This document shows positions 1 through 12,100 of a stretch of 64,000 nucleotides of DNA, one piece after another (positions within the stretch are counted from its first letter, which is position 1; every line of letters begins with the position of its first letter). Under the pieces are notes generated by a model. That model had not been told where the DNA came from. It made no database searches and saw only the letters and a list, made by a program, of their open reading frames with translations. The stretch covers positions 8,866,001-8,930,000 of the forward strand of contig CM060732.1 in the NCBI GenBank assembly GCA_030704615.1, written 5' to 3'. A program made the position numbers and the translations under genes. Origin of the DNA: Takakia lepidozioides. Taxonomy: Eukaryota > Streptophyta > Takakiopsida > Takakiales > Takakiaceae.

Positions 1-3000
1 TGGATCTTCCTCACCATCAATTGTCCGGTCGTTCAACCCCCGTTGAATGCACACATTAATAAGGGCCCTCAGTTCATCCTGCTTGTTTGCAGGTGCCTTA
101 GAAAGTAAGAGGTTGAGCATTCGCTTGGAGAAGCCATAATTTTGCACATCCATGTTACGTTTAATAGCCGTCCGGATGCATACTATGTGATGCTTGGCTT
201 GGAGAGGGAGAGAACTGAGGTGACGTGCAAGCCGTGCTATCTCTTCCCTCGCACTCCCTGAGCCCTGTCCTTCCAGCCTTTGTAACCGCACTATTTCCTG
301 GAAGACGCAACATTTTTAACACCTAAGCTGCCATCCCTGTATAATAACTGTGGAAGTAAACTTATGTTCCACAGAACCTTCAACCTTCACCAACCACAGA
401 AAGCCAAAGATAAGAGAGGAAAAGAAACCAAAAGTGCAGACCTCGATGCAGGGCTTCTTACAGTAAGCTTAGACCTCAAAGCGAATATTGATTATATGAT
501 GAATTCCATGACTGGAGGTGGAGGATACTTGTTTGTACCTAATGTGACAGATACAAATTTGACTGATGAAGACCACCTTGAAGCCTAAATGAAGTCCAGA
601 CTGTACAGTGCATTCTGCTCAAGGAGCAGTCAATTGTAGCGACGACCAAAACAGAACCAGAGACAAATGGATAGACACGTTACCTGAAGGAGGAGTACAG
701 CCAACTTATACTGTGCACAAATTCGAGCCTGAGGTTTGATATCGGTGCCAAGGGAGAGATCTTTGGCCATGGCTAAGAAGGCTTCATCCAAACAGGACAT
801 GGCATCCTTGAGTTGATTTTGCTCTATGTGAACCATCCCGATCTTAAAGCAAGTGGAGGCTGGTGCTCCTCTCGGAATCTGTCAAGAGAAATCACAAAGT
901 TGACTGAAAAGGATGCAATAGTATATTACTGAAACCAGTCCGACAAAGATTACTTTGACCTTATCAATCAGAATATAGAAGTATTTAAAGAGGTCCATAA
1001 GATTCTTTACTGGTTATGACATCAAGCTAGCGCCTTTCTGATGAAACCGAAGGTCCTGGTCAAAGGATTCTGGATGGGGGTATGTTGGGGTTTAATGTGG
1101 TATATATGAGTGCTCACTTAGCCTCCACACAGGACTGCCAGTGCCAGTATGTAAAAGATCTGCATAGCAAATCTGAGAAGTAATTCCCATGTTGGATAGA
1201 GAGGCATGACTAACTAGTAAGACTCTGCACCAAGCAACAGCACACATGACTGGTTGAGAAGTTTCTGCTTCAAAGCAACAGCATTGCACGAGGAACATAC
1301 CTGCCCAGGCTTAACTGGGCCACTGGTTTGTGAACTAGGACGTGCAGGACCTCTGTTTTGCCTGTCAAAGAGCACCCTTCCTGTTCCATTGGCATGGGCC
1401 CTGCCAACACCCTCAAAGCTACCAAGATCTGCCTCAGAGGATGGGGCCTGGGCATTAACTTGGGGTGGCACACCACCATCTGGCAGACCTAAGCCAGAAT
1501 TAGATGCCTCCTGTGATACCTTCCCTGATTGGTACACCGTCGTTTGAGGAGCAATGACTCCCGCTACATAATTTCCCTGTTGTGGTGGAATCCCACCTCC
1601 AGGGGGAACAAAATTCCCTTGGGCAGGTACCCCGCCTCCTTGAGCCACAAACACAGCTTCAAAAGTAGGCCCTCCTGCGCCTGGGTAACCATACATTCCC
1701 TGCCGTTGTCCACCTCCAGGAAAAGCCACAAAACCAGGTGCTGGAAATGCCTGCTGTCCAGGAAAACCCATTGCAGCAGCCCCTGGTACCTGTCCATAAG
1801 TCTGTGGCTGCTGAGAAGCGGCAAACCGGGTGTCTCCATGGAAAGGAACAATTGCCCCAGGCCCTGGTGTTGTTTCTTTCCAGAAGTCCTCTGGAATCGG
1901 TCCTGCTGCAACTCCCATACCCATCATCACAGGAAGAGAGGGTGCAGATGTGATGGGTGGAGGAAATGCTCCAACAGGCTCAACCACCATGTCCTGGGAA
2001 CCTCCCCCGAAACTACGCCGTCCCCCAAGCATTCCATCCCCTAGCTTGAACTGGCGGGTGGCCTCCTTCAGTGCATTAAGGTCAACTGTATTCCCAGATA
2101 CTGGTTTTGCATTTATTTTTATTTGGAATTTTTGTTTGGTACTCTTATTGACTGATTCGTCCTCATCGCTGCTGCTATTATCCACACCATACATCCCCTT
2201 CTTAAATTCTTCAGCAGCACGGGCCTGCTCCTCTGTTTCATTCTCACCATTGGCGGCCCGTCGACTCCCTCCCTTGCTGCCAGAAGCATCCTTGATGCTG
2301 CCAAACCTGCTGAGGGGTCCATCCCCTGATGCTTTGGACGAATTTGATGGTGACTTTTCGATCCCATTTTCTCCATTCGTGCCTAAGGCAGTACTCCACA
2401 ATACCCCAAAAGACAAGAATGATGAAAATTCTGACACATTAAGAAACTTATTTTTGCGTTGAAGTGTTGCAGACATCAAAACCTTAAAACTCTGCATGCA
2501 TCAAGATAGAAAAATTTAGTAGTATAGAAGAGATTGTACTCATAAGACGTTGTTTGCCGTAGCCTTGTGGCCATTGACCCCGCGCCCAGTTTAGTAGTAT
2601 AGAAGAGATTTAAACTCACAGGCAGCTCACCTGACCCAAACCTTCGCACAAGCATGTCTTCCCGGACTTCCACCACTGTGCCTCGGCCTCTCAAGGTCCC
2701 CAAATAGACACCGATATGGTCAGGGGTAATGGTTGGGATTGCACCATTGGCTGTTTTCATGTACGCGGTGACCTCGCTTGAAAGTTCCCAGCCACGCATG
2801 TTTTTGGAGTCTGGTACAGTTTTGAGTTCCCAGTTGCCACCTCCCCACTCAGGTCCCTTGGGGGCCATGTTCTCTGCTGCAAGATTCACAAACATGCCCC
2901 CTTGGCCCCAGCCCGATGATTGCACACTTAGAACTTTCTCACACTGACGTTGAAGCTCTGGGTTGCCACCTGCCTCTTCCAATATCTGGACTAACCGCCG

Positions 3001-3100
3001 CAATGCACTTGGGTTCAGATGGCACAGGAACAAGTCTAGCATGCTCTCGAAGTCATGGACCACTTCAAACGTTTCTTTTGCATGATCAAATGCCCCATAA
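1..3100 (-). other. TWD40-1: TWD40-1 exons 22-25 (C-terminal solenoid, low-complexity linker and TPR-like end)
   Basis: Exons are: 22, 2631-3100; 23, 1301-2382; 24, 684-878; 25, 297 down to the window edge. Exon 22 holds KETFEVVHDFESMLDLFLCHLNP and PKGPEWGGGNWE in overlapping similarity to the family. Exon 23 is an acidic then Gly/Pro/Gln-rich linker with the conserved core LKEATRQFKLGDG. Exon 24 contains EQNQLKDAMSCLDEAFLAMAKD, a helical repeat. Exon 25 has RTAIKRNMDVQNYGFSKRML and stays open to base 1. The ORF that reads on past exon 22 into the adjoining intron is not coding. Confidence 0.9.
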
Positions 3101-6100
3101 CTGCACCCACAATCAGCACATGTTAAGACCATTCTCTCACCCTTATACTGTTTTTCCCACTCTGAGTTCCCATGGAGTTTGATCATTGCTTCTTTTTCTT
3201 TCTCTCTCTCTGTTTCTAACCCATGAAGTGTCCAAAGCCCCATGTCTGTTGCCATGAAATTGTCTGATGAAAATGAAGTTAGGCAGAAAACTTCCATGAA
3301 CTTGTTTCCAGTCTGTGACATGGGGGAGGACATCATGGATGACCTCAAGGGTCTACCCACTCTCGGCACTAGACTGAAATTTAAACTCAGGGCAGGAAGC
3401 CTACCTTTGAACAGCAAACAGAAGCAGAGAGGAAAGGGAGAGTGCAATTGCCCGTTGTGTGGGCAACCTGAAGACAATATTCATTTCCTGATTCACTGTC
3501 CGGGGTTCTCTCACCAGAGAGACGCTCTCCTCAAATCTATCAAGGGAATTGTGCCTGTACCTCTGTTTACCAACTTTGAAAGTCTCGAGGCTGAGCCAAA
3601 AGCCCAGGCCCTTCTGGGGCCTAGTCATTGGGCAAACCACACACAGCAGATTGATGCTTGTGTGAAGGGATTTCTAGACGATATCTGGAAAACCCGGATC
3701 AATGCTTTATACCAAGGTACGTCTCACTACCAACGTCAGCCCCTGACAGAGGTAGGTTCTGTCCCTTTGTGTTCCGCTCAAACTGGGCGCGGGGTCAATG
3801 GCCACAAGGCTACGGCAAACAACGTCTTATGAGTACATTCTAACCCAGGAAGTCTACCGCAAGCAAAGTCAAATGAGTACCTGTGAGACATCTCTTACAA
3901 GAAATTGTCAGCTTGTCTTCTGTGTTCCTGGGTACCTATTTTTGACCCTCTCAGGAGTTCTATCACAGATCTCACTCAGTGTGCAAGAAACGGACCAGCT
4001 GCACAGAGGTCAGCATGGTGTCTTGGTTTAACTTTCATACATCTAGCTTTTCCAGTGTGAAAAGAGAGTTCGTCTGTGTGCAAGTCATCATGGTGATCAG
4101 TTTTACATGTCTGAGGGGGTTAGTATCGTACTTTATACAAGCACGTCCAAGTTCACGGAAGCGATGAAATAGGCGAGTTGCTGGAGGGCAGCGCGGATAG
4201 TCACGTGAACGCAGAAACTCGTCCTTAAGGATGGATAGTGCCGTTGTAAAACGGCGGGCCCGTATGGCATACTGACACCGTAATTCCTGCACACATCGCT
4301 TAATATTGCCACTTGTTGCCAGCAATTGAAACTCGAAATACCCTATGCCAGCAAGTATAGCAAAGCATTCTGAACAAAAATAAAATGTTTTCTGATTATT
4401 CAGCCACAACATACAGATCGACTGCACAGCATTCGGCTAGAGCGCAATCAGCTTGATGAGGCTAAATGAAACTCTATGCAAATTGTTAACATAGGCTTTC
4501 AAGTTGATCCTTACCTGTGTAAATTGTGGTCCTGCTTGTGCAAGCTCAACTGCAAGCTCTGCACAGACTGGAGCCCCATTCGCTAGGGTATCAAGTGAGC
4601 GAGGGGTCACACGCAGGCTGTCAAATCTATACCGATGTAGCAAACAAGCAAATTAGTTGAAACCAATCTAGATGGGGGGATACATATTCTCTTTAAAGTT
4701 CTTGTTCACAACACTTAATTACCTTCCAGCAGCATAGGATCTCACCACTAAGTCTCAAGGGTATTCGACTGAACACATTGGGGATTTTCATGTAGCAACC
4801 CAAGTTTAGCTCACGTTAAATGTCATAGTGTATTCACTTGAAGTATCTCATGAGCTAATAAAAAAAATTCAAACAATTTTATTTCAAACACATCTAGAAC
4901 ATCTGGGCTCCATTTACACAGCAAGAGAAGAGTGTGCCCCGTGAATGGGGCAAGGACATTGCGACACACCGGGAGGTAAGCTGGTACATGATCTCCAAGA
5001 GATCAAGCTTCGGTTCAAATACGAGGTGCATAGTGGTCCAGCCAACTAGTAGCGGTTCCAATAGCCCAATGAGCCGAGTCTTAATCTCCACGCCCTGCTT
5101 TTGCCTCGGGTTGGGATCATTGGTGCATGCCAACAGCAACCGATCATTCAGGGCCCCAACCAAAGCTGCAATCATGCCCACAGTGACAAACATTCTCTGG
5201 ATGTAGCTGGTATACTTCTAGAAAGTTGCTTCACAACAAGTCCATCACATCACCTTTACCTGTACTGCATTCATTGACATAGGCCTTCAATAGCCCACAA
5301 TCGGCCTCTACCCACATAAATATAGCCCCTACGCAGCCTGTTTTGTCCAGAAACCTTGCAGGTATTTTATTTGAAGTGGACCAAATAGGTCACCCAAAGA
5401 TTCATACATGCTTTTCTCTTACCCTTTGCAGGTTTTTCATTTGATGTGGACCACATAGTGTCTGTTTGAATTGCCATGCCCAATGTCTCATAAACATTTT
5501 CTCTTACCCTTGGAAAATACTGGTTCATTTCACATAATTGGTCCACTTGAGAGGATTGCAGTATTTACCATACTGTGCACAGGGCTTGTCGTCATTGGGC
5601 TCAAAGGTAGAGGAGAAAATTAATGTCAGAAGATATGGGGGTATCAAGATGCCAGGCCACAGAACTCAAAATGTTACAGCAGTTGTACACCTCCCTTCCT
5701 CAATTGGGGAACCTTTAGTCCAATTCATTAGGATGAGAGTCCTCATTCTCAAGAATAAGATGTGATATCTCAGCCCCTCCATCTCCCTAGACACCATCAT
5801 GGTTCTCAAGTCAGAATGTGGTTACGCTGTCTGACCTTGACATGCTCTCATTGTGAACATCAAGTGTTGCACCCAAATACTGGAAGTTAGCAAAGCACCA
5901 CGAGCATTAGGACTCTCTCACCAGCATTTGGGGTGCCAATTGTCACAAGGGGTCGAGCTATTCCATCCCACCCCAACACAACCACCGATGTTGCTGTTGA
6001 GTAAAGCAGTGAGGGGCCCACCCACATCAGCGATCTGAAGTGCTTCCAAGTCAAGAAATGGCAAAGAGGCGAAGAGAAGAGACCCCGACCATTTGACAGG

Positions 6101-9100
6101 GCAAGCAAAGATGGGGTGTGATAGGTAGCACCGCATCCATGGTCTTCAACAGATACAAATTGCATAAGCAAAAACAAACAGAGACTTCAGATCTATACAG
6201 AAAGTAAGATAAAGGATATTGGAGGGTAGCCTTTGTCAAATGTGGCAGAGCTGCTTGCTAGAATCTCTAGATTTGATGACATGATCATCACTCGCTGTGT
6301 GGTCAATATTCCAGCCACTTGCCCGCTTAGAGTCTCTTGCCAACACACCTGCACTTAAGTTTGGAGTGTAATTCAGTTATGTTACTCAAATCTGTGCAAG
6401 TAGTTGTTTCTGTTTGAAGTTTGGGGAAAATGTATGTCAAGGATATGCTAAGAAGATGATGATGAAGGAGACTTGTTACCTCCTATTGCGTCCAGAGGGC
6501 CTATTGGGACACAGTAGACAACAGAGAACAAAAAAGCAAACCCAAGAGTTGCAAGCAGATCAGCTGCTTAGCACTTCTCCATGATGAAAAAGAAAGAAAT
6601 TAATCTTTTTAAGTTCACAACCGCATTACCTGAAGAACACTCTCCAAGGGGTGAAGTTTCACAAAGCGGCCAACTTCTGGTGTTGTAGGAATACTCAGCT
6701 CACCAGAAGTAGTATAAGCATCAGGAAACACCCTTGCTAGCCCAATGTGGCTTCCCAAACAAACGTACAATATAGTTGCCTCTGTGTACCATCACACAAT
6801 TCAAGTTGGAGACGATATTGCACAGCAATGCATCACAACTTCAAGGGTTAAAACCCCACTGAAACGGCAAGATTTCACAAGAGATTTCTCTACCATTCAC
6901 CTTCAACAATCTTCGAAGGATGATGGGACAAACCCCAGGAAGTCAAAAAGCTGGATAGTTAAATAGTGTTTTACGATGAAGAACAAAATAAGCCTTTGCG
7001 AGCCACAACCTCTGTTACACCATCAAAGATATGCGTTGAACCAAAGATTGCTACTTCAAAGTATCTAGGACAATAGCCCATAAACTCGATTAGTCCCATC
7101 AACCCGTTGGTACCCAAGGGTTGAAATAGATCAACAGCGCACATAGCACACCTGTAGGTGATGTAAAAATCCGCTGCACAGGCGTGTCAAATGCAAACTG
7201 CACTGGCCCTCGCTGCCCTCCAATTTCCAGGGGTTTGCTAACAGGCACCGGGGTTGGCTCTGAGAACTCATTCTCATCCAAGACACCATTTGAACCATTG
7301 ACCTCCACACTATCCAACATTTGCCCTGATGTTATCAAGTTTACATCTTCTTCAATGAAATAAAGAACCAGCCCCACACCATCATCATCCAAGATAGCAT
7401 ATTGGTTCTCGCCATAGCCAACAAATGCACCATCACTACCTGGCATCAGGCAAACATAGCACAGAGTGTGTGAGGCAAAGAATGAACGATGGGATGGTCC
7501 AGTCCACTGGTTGGGTGAAAAGCTTATCAAATACACATACCCTCGACCACCTCGACACTGGTCACTTTGTTGCAATGGTGTTCTCAATTTTTCATCACCC
7601 TGGGTCTTTGGTTGTACCTGTAATAGTATTGACCCGCTCATTCACCGTGTGCTTGCCAAGGTTGTCACGATAGAGAACCACCTCACTGGTGGCACCCCTG
7701 CACTCAAAGAAGATAAGGAATACATGCTGCTTACTGCTGTACAGCATCTGTTTTGGTACCCGTTCGTTTCCTCCCAAAGCCTGCCATGAACACCAATTAT
7801 CTATAAATCCTCCTAATACATGTGAAGATATGTGCAGAGCGGACAAAAATTTGCAGAACGCTTGGCCAGATCTCAGTCGATGCAGGTAGTAGACGATTTT
7901 CTTTTGTTTAGGCAAGGGCCCTTCTTTCTGACTGGGCCACGGCAAAATCTATTTGTTTCTTCACAACTAACTTGCAAAGTCAACCCTGGAGAGCAAGAAC
8001 TTTCCCTGGACTACAGTTCGAAACAGCACATCTAAGTGAGTGTTTGTCAAATGAGGATGCAAGGATGAGCGTCAGACAATGTCCTGCCTACGACAATTTA
8101 TCCATGAAACACATACGCTCACCCATCATACCATATGCCACTATGGCTTCTGGTCTACCGGAAAAGAGGATACCCAGCCAGACAATAAATGATGCCTTCA
8201 GAAGACAGGAAATGTACCGTGGGAGACAGTTTCTTGTAAATATTGTAATCCCCTGATGAGAGGTTGTAGGCAGTAAGGTTGCAGCCGTCCATAAAGAAAG
8301 CTCTGACTGGGTAGTTAAAGATCCCGTGCTCTGAATTGAAAAACTTGAGATCTTGCTGGAACGGCTGAAGGTCAAACCAACAGGCAGAAGAAAGAAAGAA
8401 ATGGTTATCTGTCAGAACCAGAAATTGTTGCCTGGAGAGTCTGTGACCAAATGAGGTAAGCAAAAGAGGTAGATAAGTTGTTTGACACTCAGATATCCAG
8501 ATCATCAAAAGCCACTGACAAAAATTAGAGCCTGGCAGGCAAAATTCCACAGTCTTCAAAAAAACCTATGGAGTCTGTTAGTAAAAGACCATTGAATATT
8601 TGTAGGCTCCTTTGGTTGCACAAATTACGGTAACAGACTCCTATATGCACTTGCTAGCTTACAAAGGACTGTGAAGATTCACTTAGCACTCAAGTAAGGT
8701 GAAAAGAGGAACAGATTGAAGTGCTACCTGGCAGACAGGGATGTCACGCAAGGGATGTCCTGGGTCCGCAACAGTAAGCAAGGGAAGTGTCAAAATAGGG
8801 CCACTCCTCGCTTGCCCTTCTAATGTATTCTGCACAACCATTCCAGCCCCAAAAGCGTGTCCTGCAATTTAGCGAGGATTCCCCTACTCCCAAAAAACAG
8901 CTCTCACTCTCTCTCTCTCCAACCCAGCTACCCATCAGAGGTCTACTCCAAAATCATTCTCGGTGAAGACAGTGAACATATGACACCAGTTATCTTCCAG
9001 TGAACGATGGCGGTATTTTTTCAACTACATGTCAGCACCTGTTGGTATTTGTGAGTACTACCTCATACTCAATAGTGAAAAGTGTAACCACCTACTGCAG

Positions 9101-12100
9101 AGTAAGAATCTCTAGTCCACTAATAGACGTGTATCGGAATGTAGGAGGGAAACCCATCATTTTTACTTACCCCATAGAGAAAGGCTTTCCTTGCCAGGTC
9201 TGAAATTGTCAGTTGAGAACCCCTGCCACAAAGCATGAATAACACACAAATACCGTCGTGAGACCCAAGTGCATTCATGGCACTTTCCTAGAGTATCCCT
9301 GAAAACATTGGGAGCATGATCAAGCTCTCGGACCTTCCAACACTTCAGTGGCCAGCTTGAATCTACCAGATCTTTAGACAGGAATCAGATGCATGAGCAC
9401 CATAAGAATTATTTCCATATCTTGTTCCTTGATGGTGTTGAGCAGTCTTCCAACTAGCGACTACTAAGCCACTTGGTTGTTTGAGGAAGCCTGCTAATCC
9501 TAATCAGTGGCCATCACTTCAAACCTCACCATGGTCAAAGAATAGGATATTGGCAATGCTTCCTGCCTAGAAGAATTCCAGCACATGCAGTCTGTAGTGA
9601 TGTAACTTTGAAAGAAGCATGCAATGAAATGAAGAATGTTACCCAGTCTGGGCTCTGGCTTGCTGCAACTGCAACTGGTGATCTGGTAGAATTCCTGCAG
9701 ACCCTAGCACTGCCAGCTTCTCCTTCAGCACTGAGCCTGTCACATAACCAAAATTAAAAGTGAGACTTTAAATGAAAGCCACATCCCAACCCTATTAGAA
9801 ATGGTCCATTCTGAGTAATTCAGCTGGTCAGACTCACGTAAGGGACGAACAATAATTTCTGTGCTGACAAAAGAGTTCCAACCCAGACAACATCAGCCCT
9901 CAGACCAAGTGCTCCCTCCCAAGGGCTATTTGGCAACTTCTCAGTCAGTTCTCGCACTATATCAATAAAACAGCCACACCTCCTGAGGCTACACTTTCTC
10001 CAGTGCCCACCTCCCAATATGAGAGTGGGTACCATTTCCTTTTTCCTGTCCTACATACTGTGAGATCAGGGGCATACACTACACTTCTTCTCTCTTTCTA
10101 TTTTCTTTTCCCTTGTGTCCCATAGGCCCTTTGGGTGTCCTATTTCTTTTTTTCGTTTCCATCTTTAATCTTTCTCTCTATAAAGCACGTTATAAAGCAC
10201 CATTTCATTTCATTTCTCTCTCCCTCTGTATGCCTTGCACATTCCTAGTTGTAACAAAGGAGACAACTTCAGAGCTGGAGTAGTAATACGTGCCTGGAGA
10301 CCCTCGTGCACTCTGCAGCACTGAGAACAGCTGCCTCCTGGACTCCCTAGATACAGTCCCTGATCTTCTCCTGGCCTCCTCCCCACCACCAGCCACATTC
10401 TAGGGAAGAGAAGACACCCACCCACCAGTAATATCACAACACAATTGTTGCTGATGGCAAACACTTCTGCTTACTGGATGCACCTGGGACATCAGCAGGC
10501 ATAGCACTTTGCTTCTAACATCCACAACAAACAGCAGGTTCGCCGACCATCTCCACCCAACATGTCAAAGCTGTTGGAAGGAAACCTGGATCTTCTTGTG
10601 ATCCGAAGTGCATATTTAGCGTGTGAGAAAGGATAAGGTCACACAGATGGTCACACGACTTACAGCAAATAACACCGATGCAAGGTTTAACTTGGGATGG
10701 ATAATGAGGTCCACAACTCTGGGCAACGGATACACAGCACCCCCTCCAACCTGAGTAAGAATGCTGGACACATCCATTGCTTCTACTCCTGCATCCATAC
10801 CCAGCTTGTCACTCAACATGATAGGATGTCGAATCTGCAGCCGGTGCCAGCATTTTGCCAGCTGTGTGATGCTCCAGACAACAAGAACTCCGGTTGAGCT
10901 ACATAAGAAGCATTTCCCCTTACAGATACTGCCCCCTGTTGAGGGTGGGCTGTATGTGGGTGAAGACAGAATAGTCAAGGGCTCTCAAGGGGTATACTAT
11001 GTATATCTGGCATAGTTCTTGGTTAACTTGTCCAACGGGCCTTGCCCCCCCCCCCGCCCTGCTCTCTCTGCCTGTGGACATGTCAGTTTTTCTTTCTTTA
11101 TTTCTCTTCAACGATCCTCCTGGGGACACAGGAAATCTCTTCTTGTCTTCATCTTGTCTCTATTCTCTTGCTGTATTTACATAGGCACTTTTCTTCGTTC
11201 TCTACTTTCGCTTATGAGCCCTCCAGGTCCCTGGTGGACATTATTAAGTTTTATTTTGTTTCTCTCTCGATGTTTTAAGAGAAAATCTTTATTCTTTCTT
11301 TCTCAGTCTCTCTGTCTTCACACTTAGCACAATTGACAATCCTTATACAAGGGTTGCATGGCTGCTGAGACTCTTCCACAAAGGGAGGTTTGACCAACGG
11401 AATTGATGCAACAACTACAAACGGCTAATATATGAAAAAAATTGCCATGCAAAACCACAGCTTCCAAACTCTCACTTTCCTATCAATGTAGGGATCAAAA
11501 TCAATCTTACTACAACTGAAAGAAAAATTTACCAGCATGTTCAAAGAAATTTGCACGCATGTGAGGTCTATTGGGGTTTGAAACAACGCGAGCCCGCCAG
11601 ACTTGCACTGTTCCCTCCTTAGTGAGGGTGAGCAGCAGCTGTAACATTGAATGCCAGGCAACTGATGCGATAGGGTTGGGCCCAGTTGATATACTGGTTA
11701 CAAAAGCACAAAAACAAACAGGCAAATTAATATAGGCATTCCCGACACCACTCATCTGATGGTTGCCCAAACCAAGCTTCTGAATAGGAAACAGTGTCCT
11801 GCCTACAACACTTCTGTCTATATTGCCATTACACGATACTTTGGAAATATCTTACAAATTCGTTTCAAGAGTATAGGATATACTATTGTTTTGATATCTA
11901 GCAGAGGGTCATCACAACAAACGAGATCTATGCATGTTATTAGGTTGTAGCTTGTCACGGTGAAACAACCCAGCCAAGATGAGCCCCAATACAAAAGTTA
12001 CTCTCATCAGAGTAGCAGGCTTGGCCAGGTCTACTCTTTTCTGACCATTCAAAAACCAAGTTGGAAATGAAAATTCTTACTCCTTTGTGATTTCCTGAGC

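Larger units (their letters stand above)
6630..10788 (-). other. TWD40-1: TWD40-1 exons 8-16 (central region)
   Basis: Exons are: 8, 10664-10788; 9, 10294-10399; 10, 9643-9736; 11, 9171-9222; 12, 8728-8829; 13, 8218-8364; 14, 7618-7780; 15, 7152-7439; 16, 6630-6781. Conserved words are VYPLPR (exon 8), QLFSVLQSARG (exon 9), SVLKEKL (exon 10), DIPVCQ (exon 12), NYPVRAFFMDG (exon 13), SEVVLYRDN (exon 14), YAILDDD (exon 15) and HIGLARVFPD (exon 16). Exon 9 ends at a GC donor. Exon 11, at 52 nt, is the smallest and is supported by the phase on both sides. Confidence 0.9.

Noticed and set aside
1254-2462. Plus-strand ORFs opposite TWD40-1 exon 23 (for example 1830-2462)
   Set aside because: They are antisense shadows of a real, conserved exon and have no similarity of their own.
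2476-3477. A 333-codon minus-strand ORF read as one exon
   Set aside because: Its two ends run into introns: a LINE tail at 2536-2589 and non-conserved sequence above 3100. Splice sites at 2631 and 3100 fit the family.
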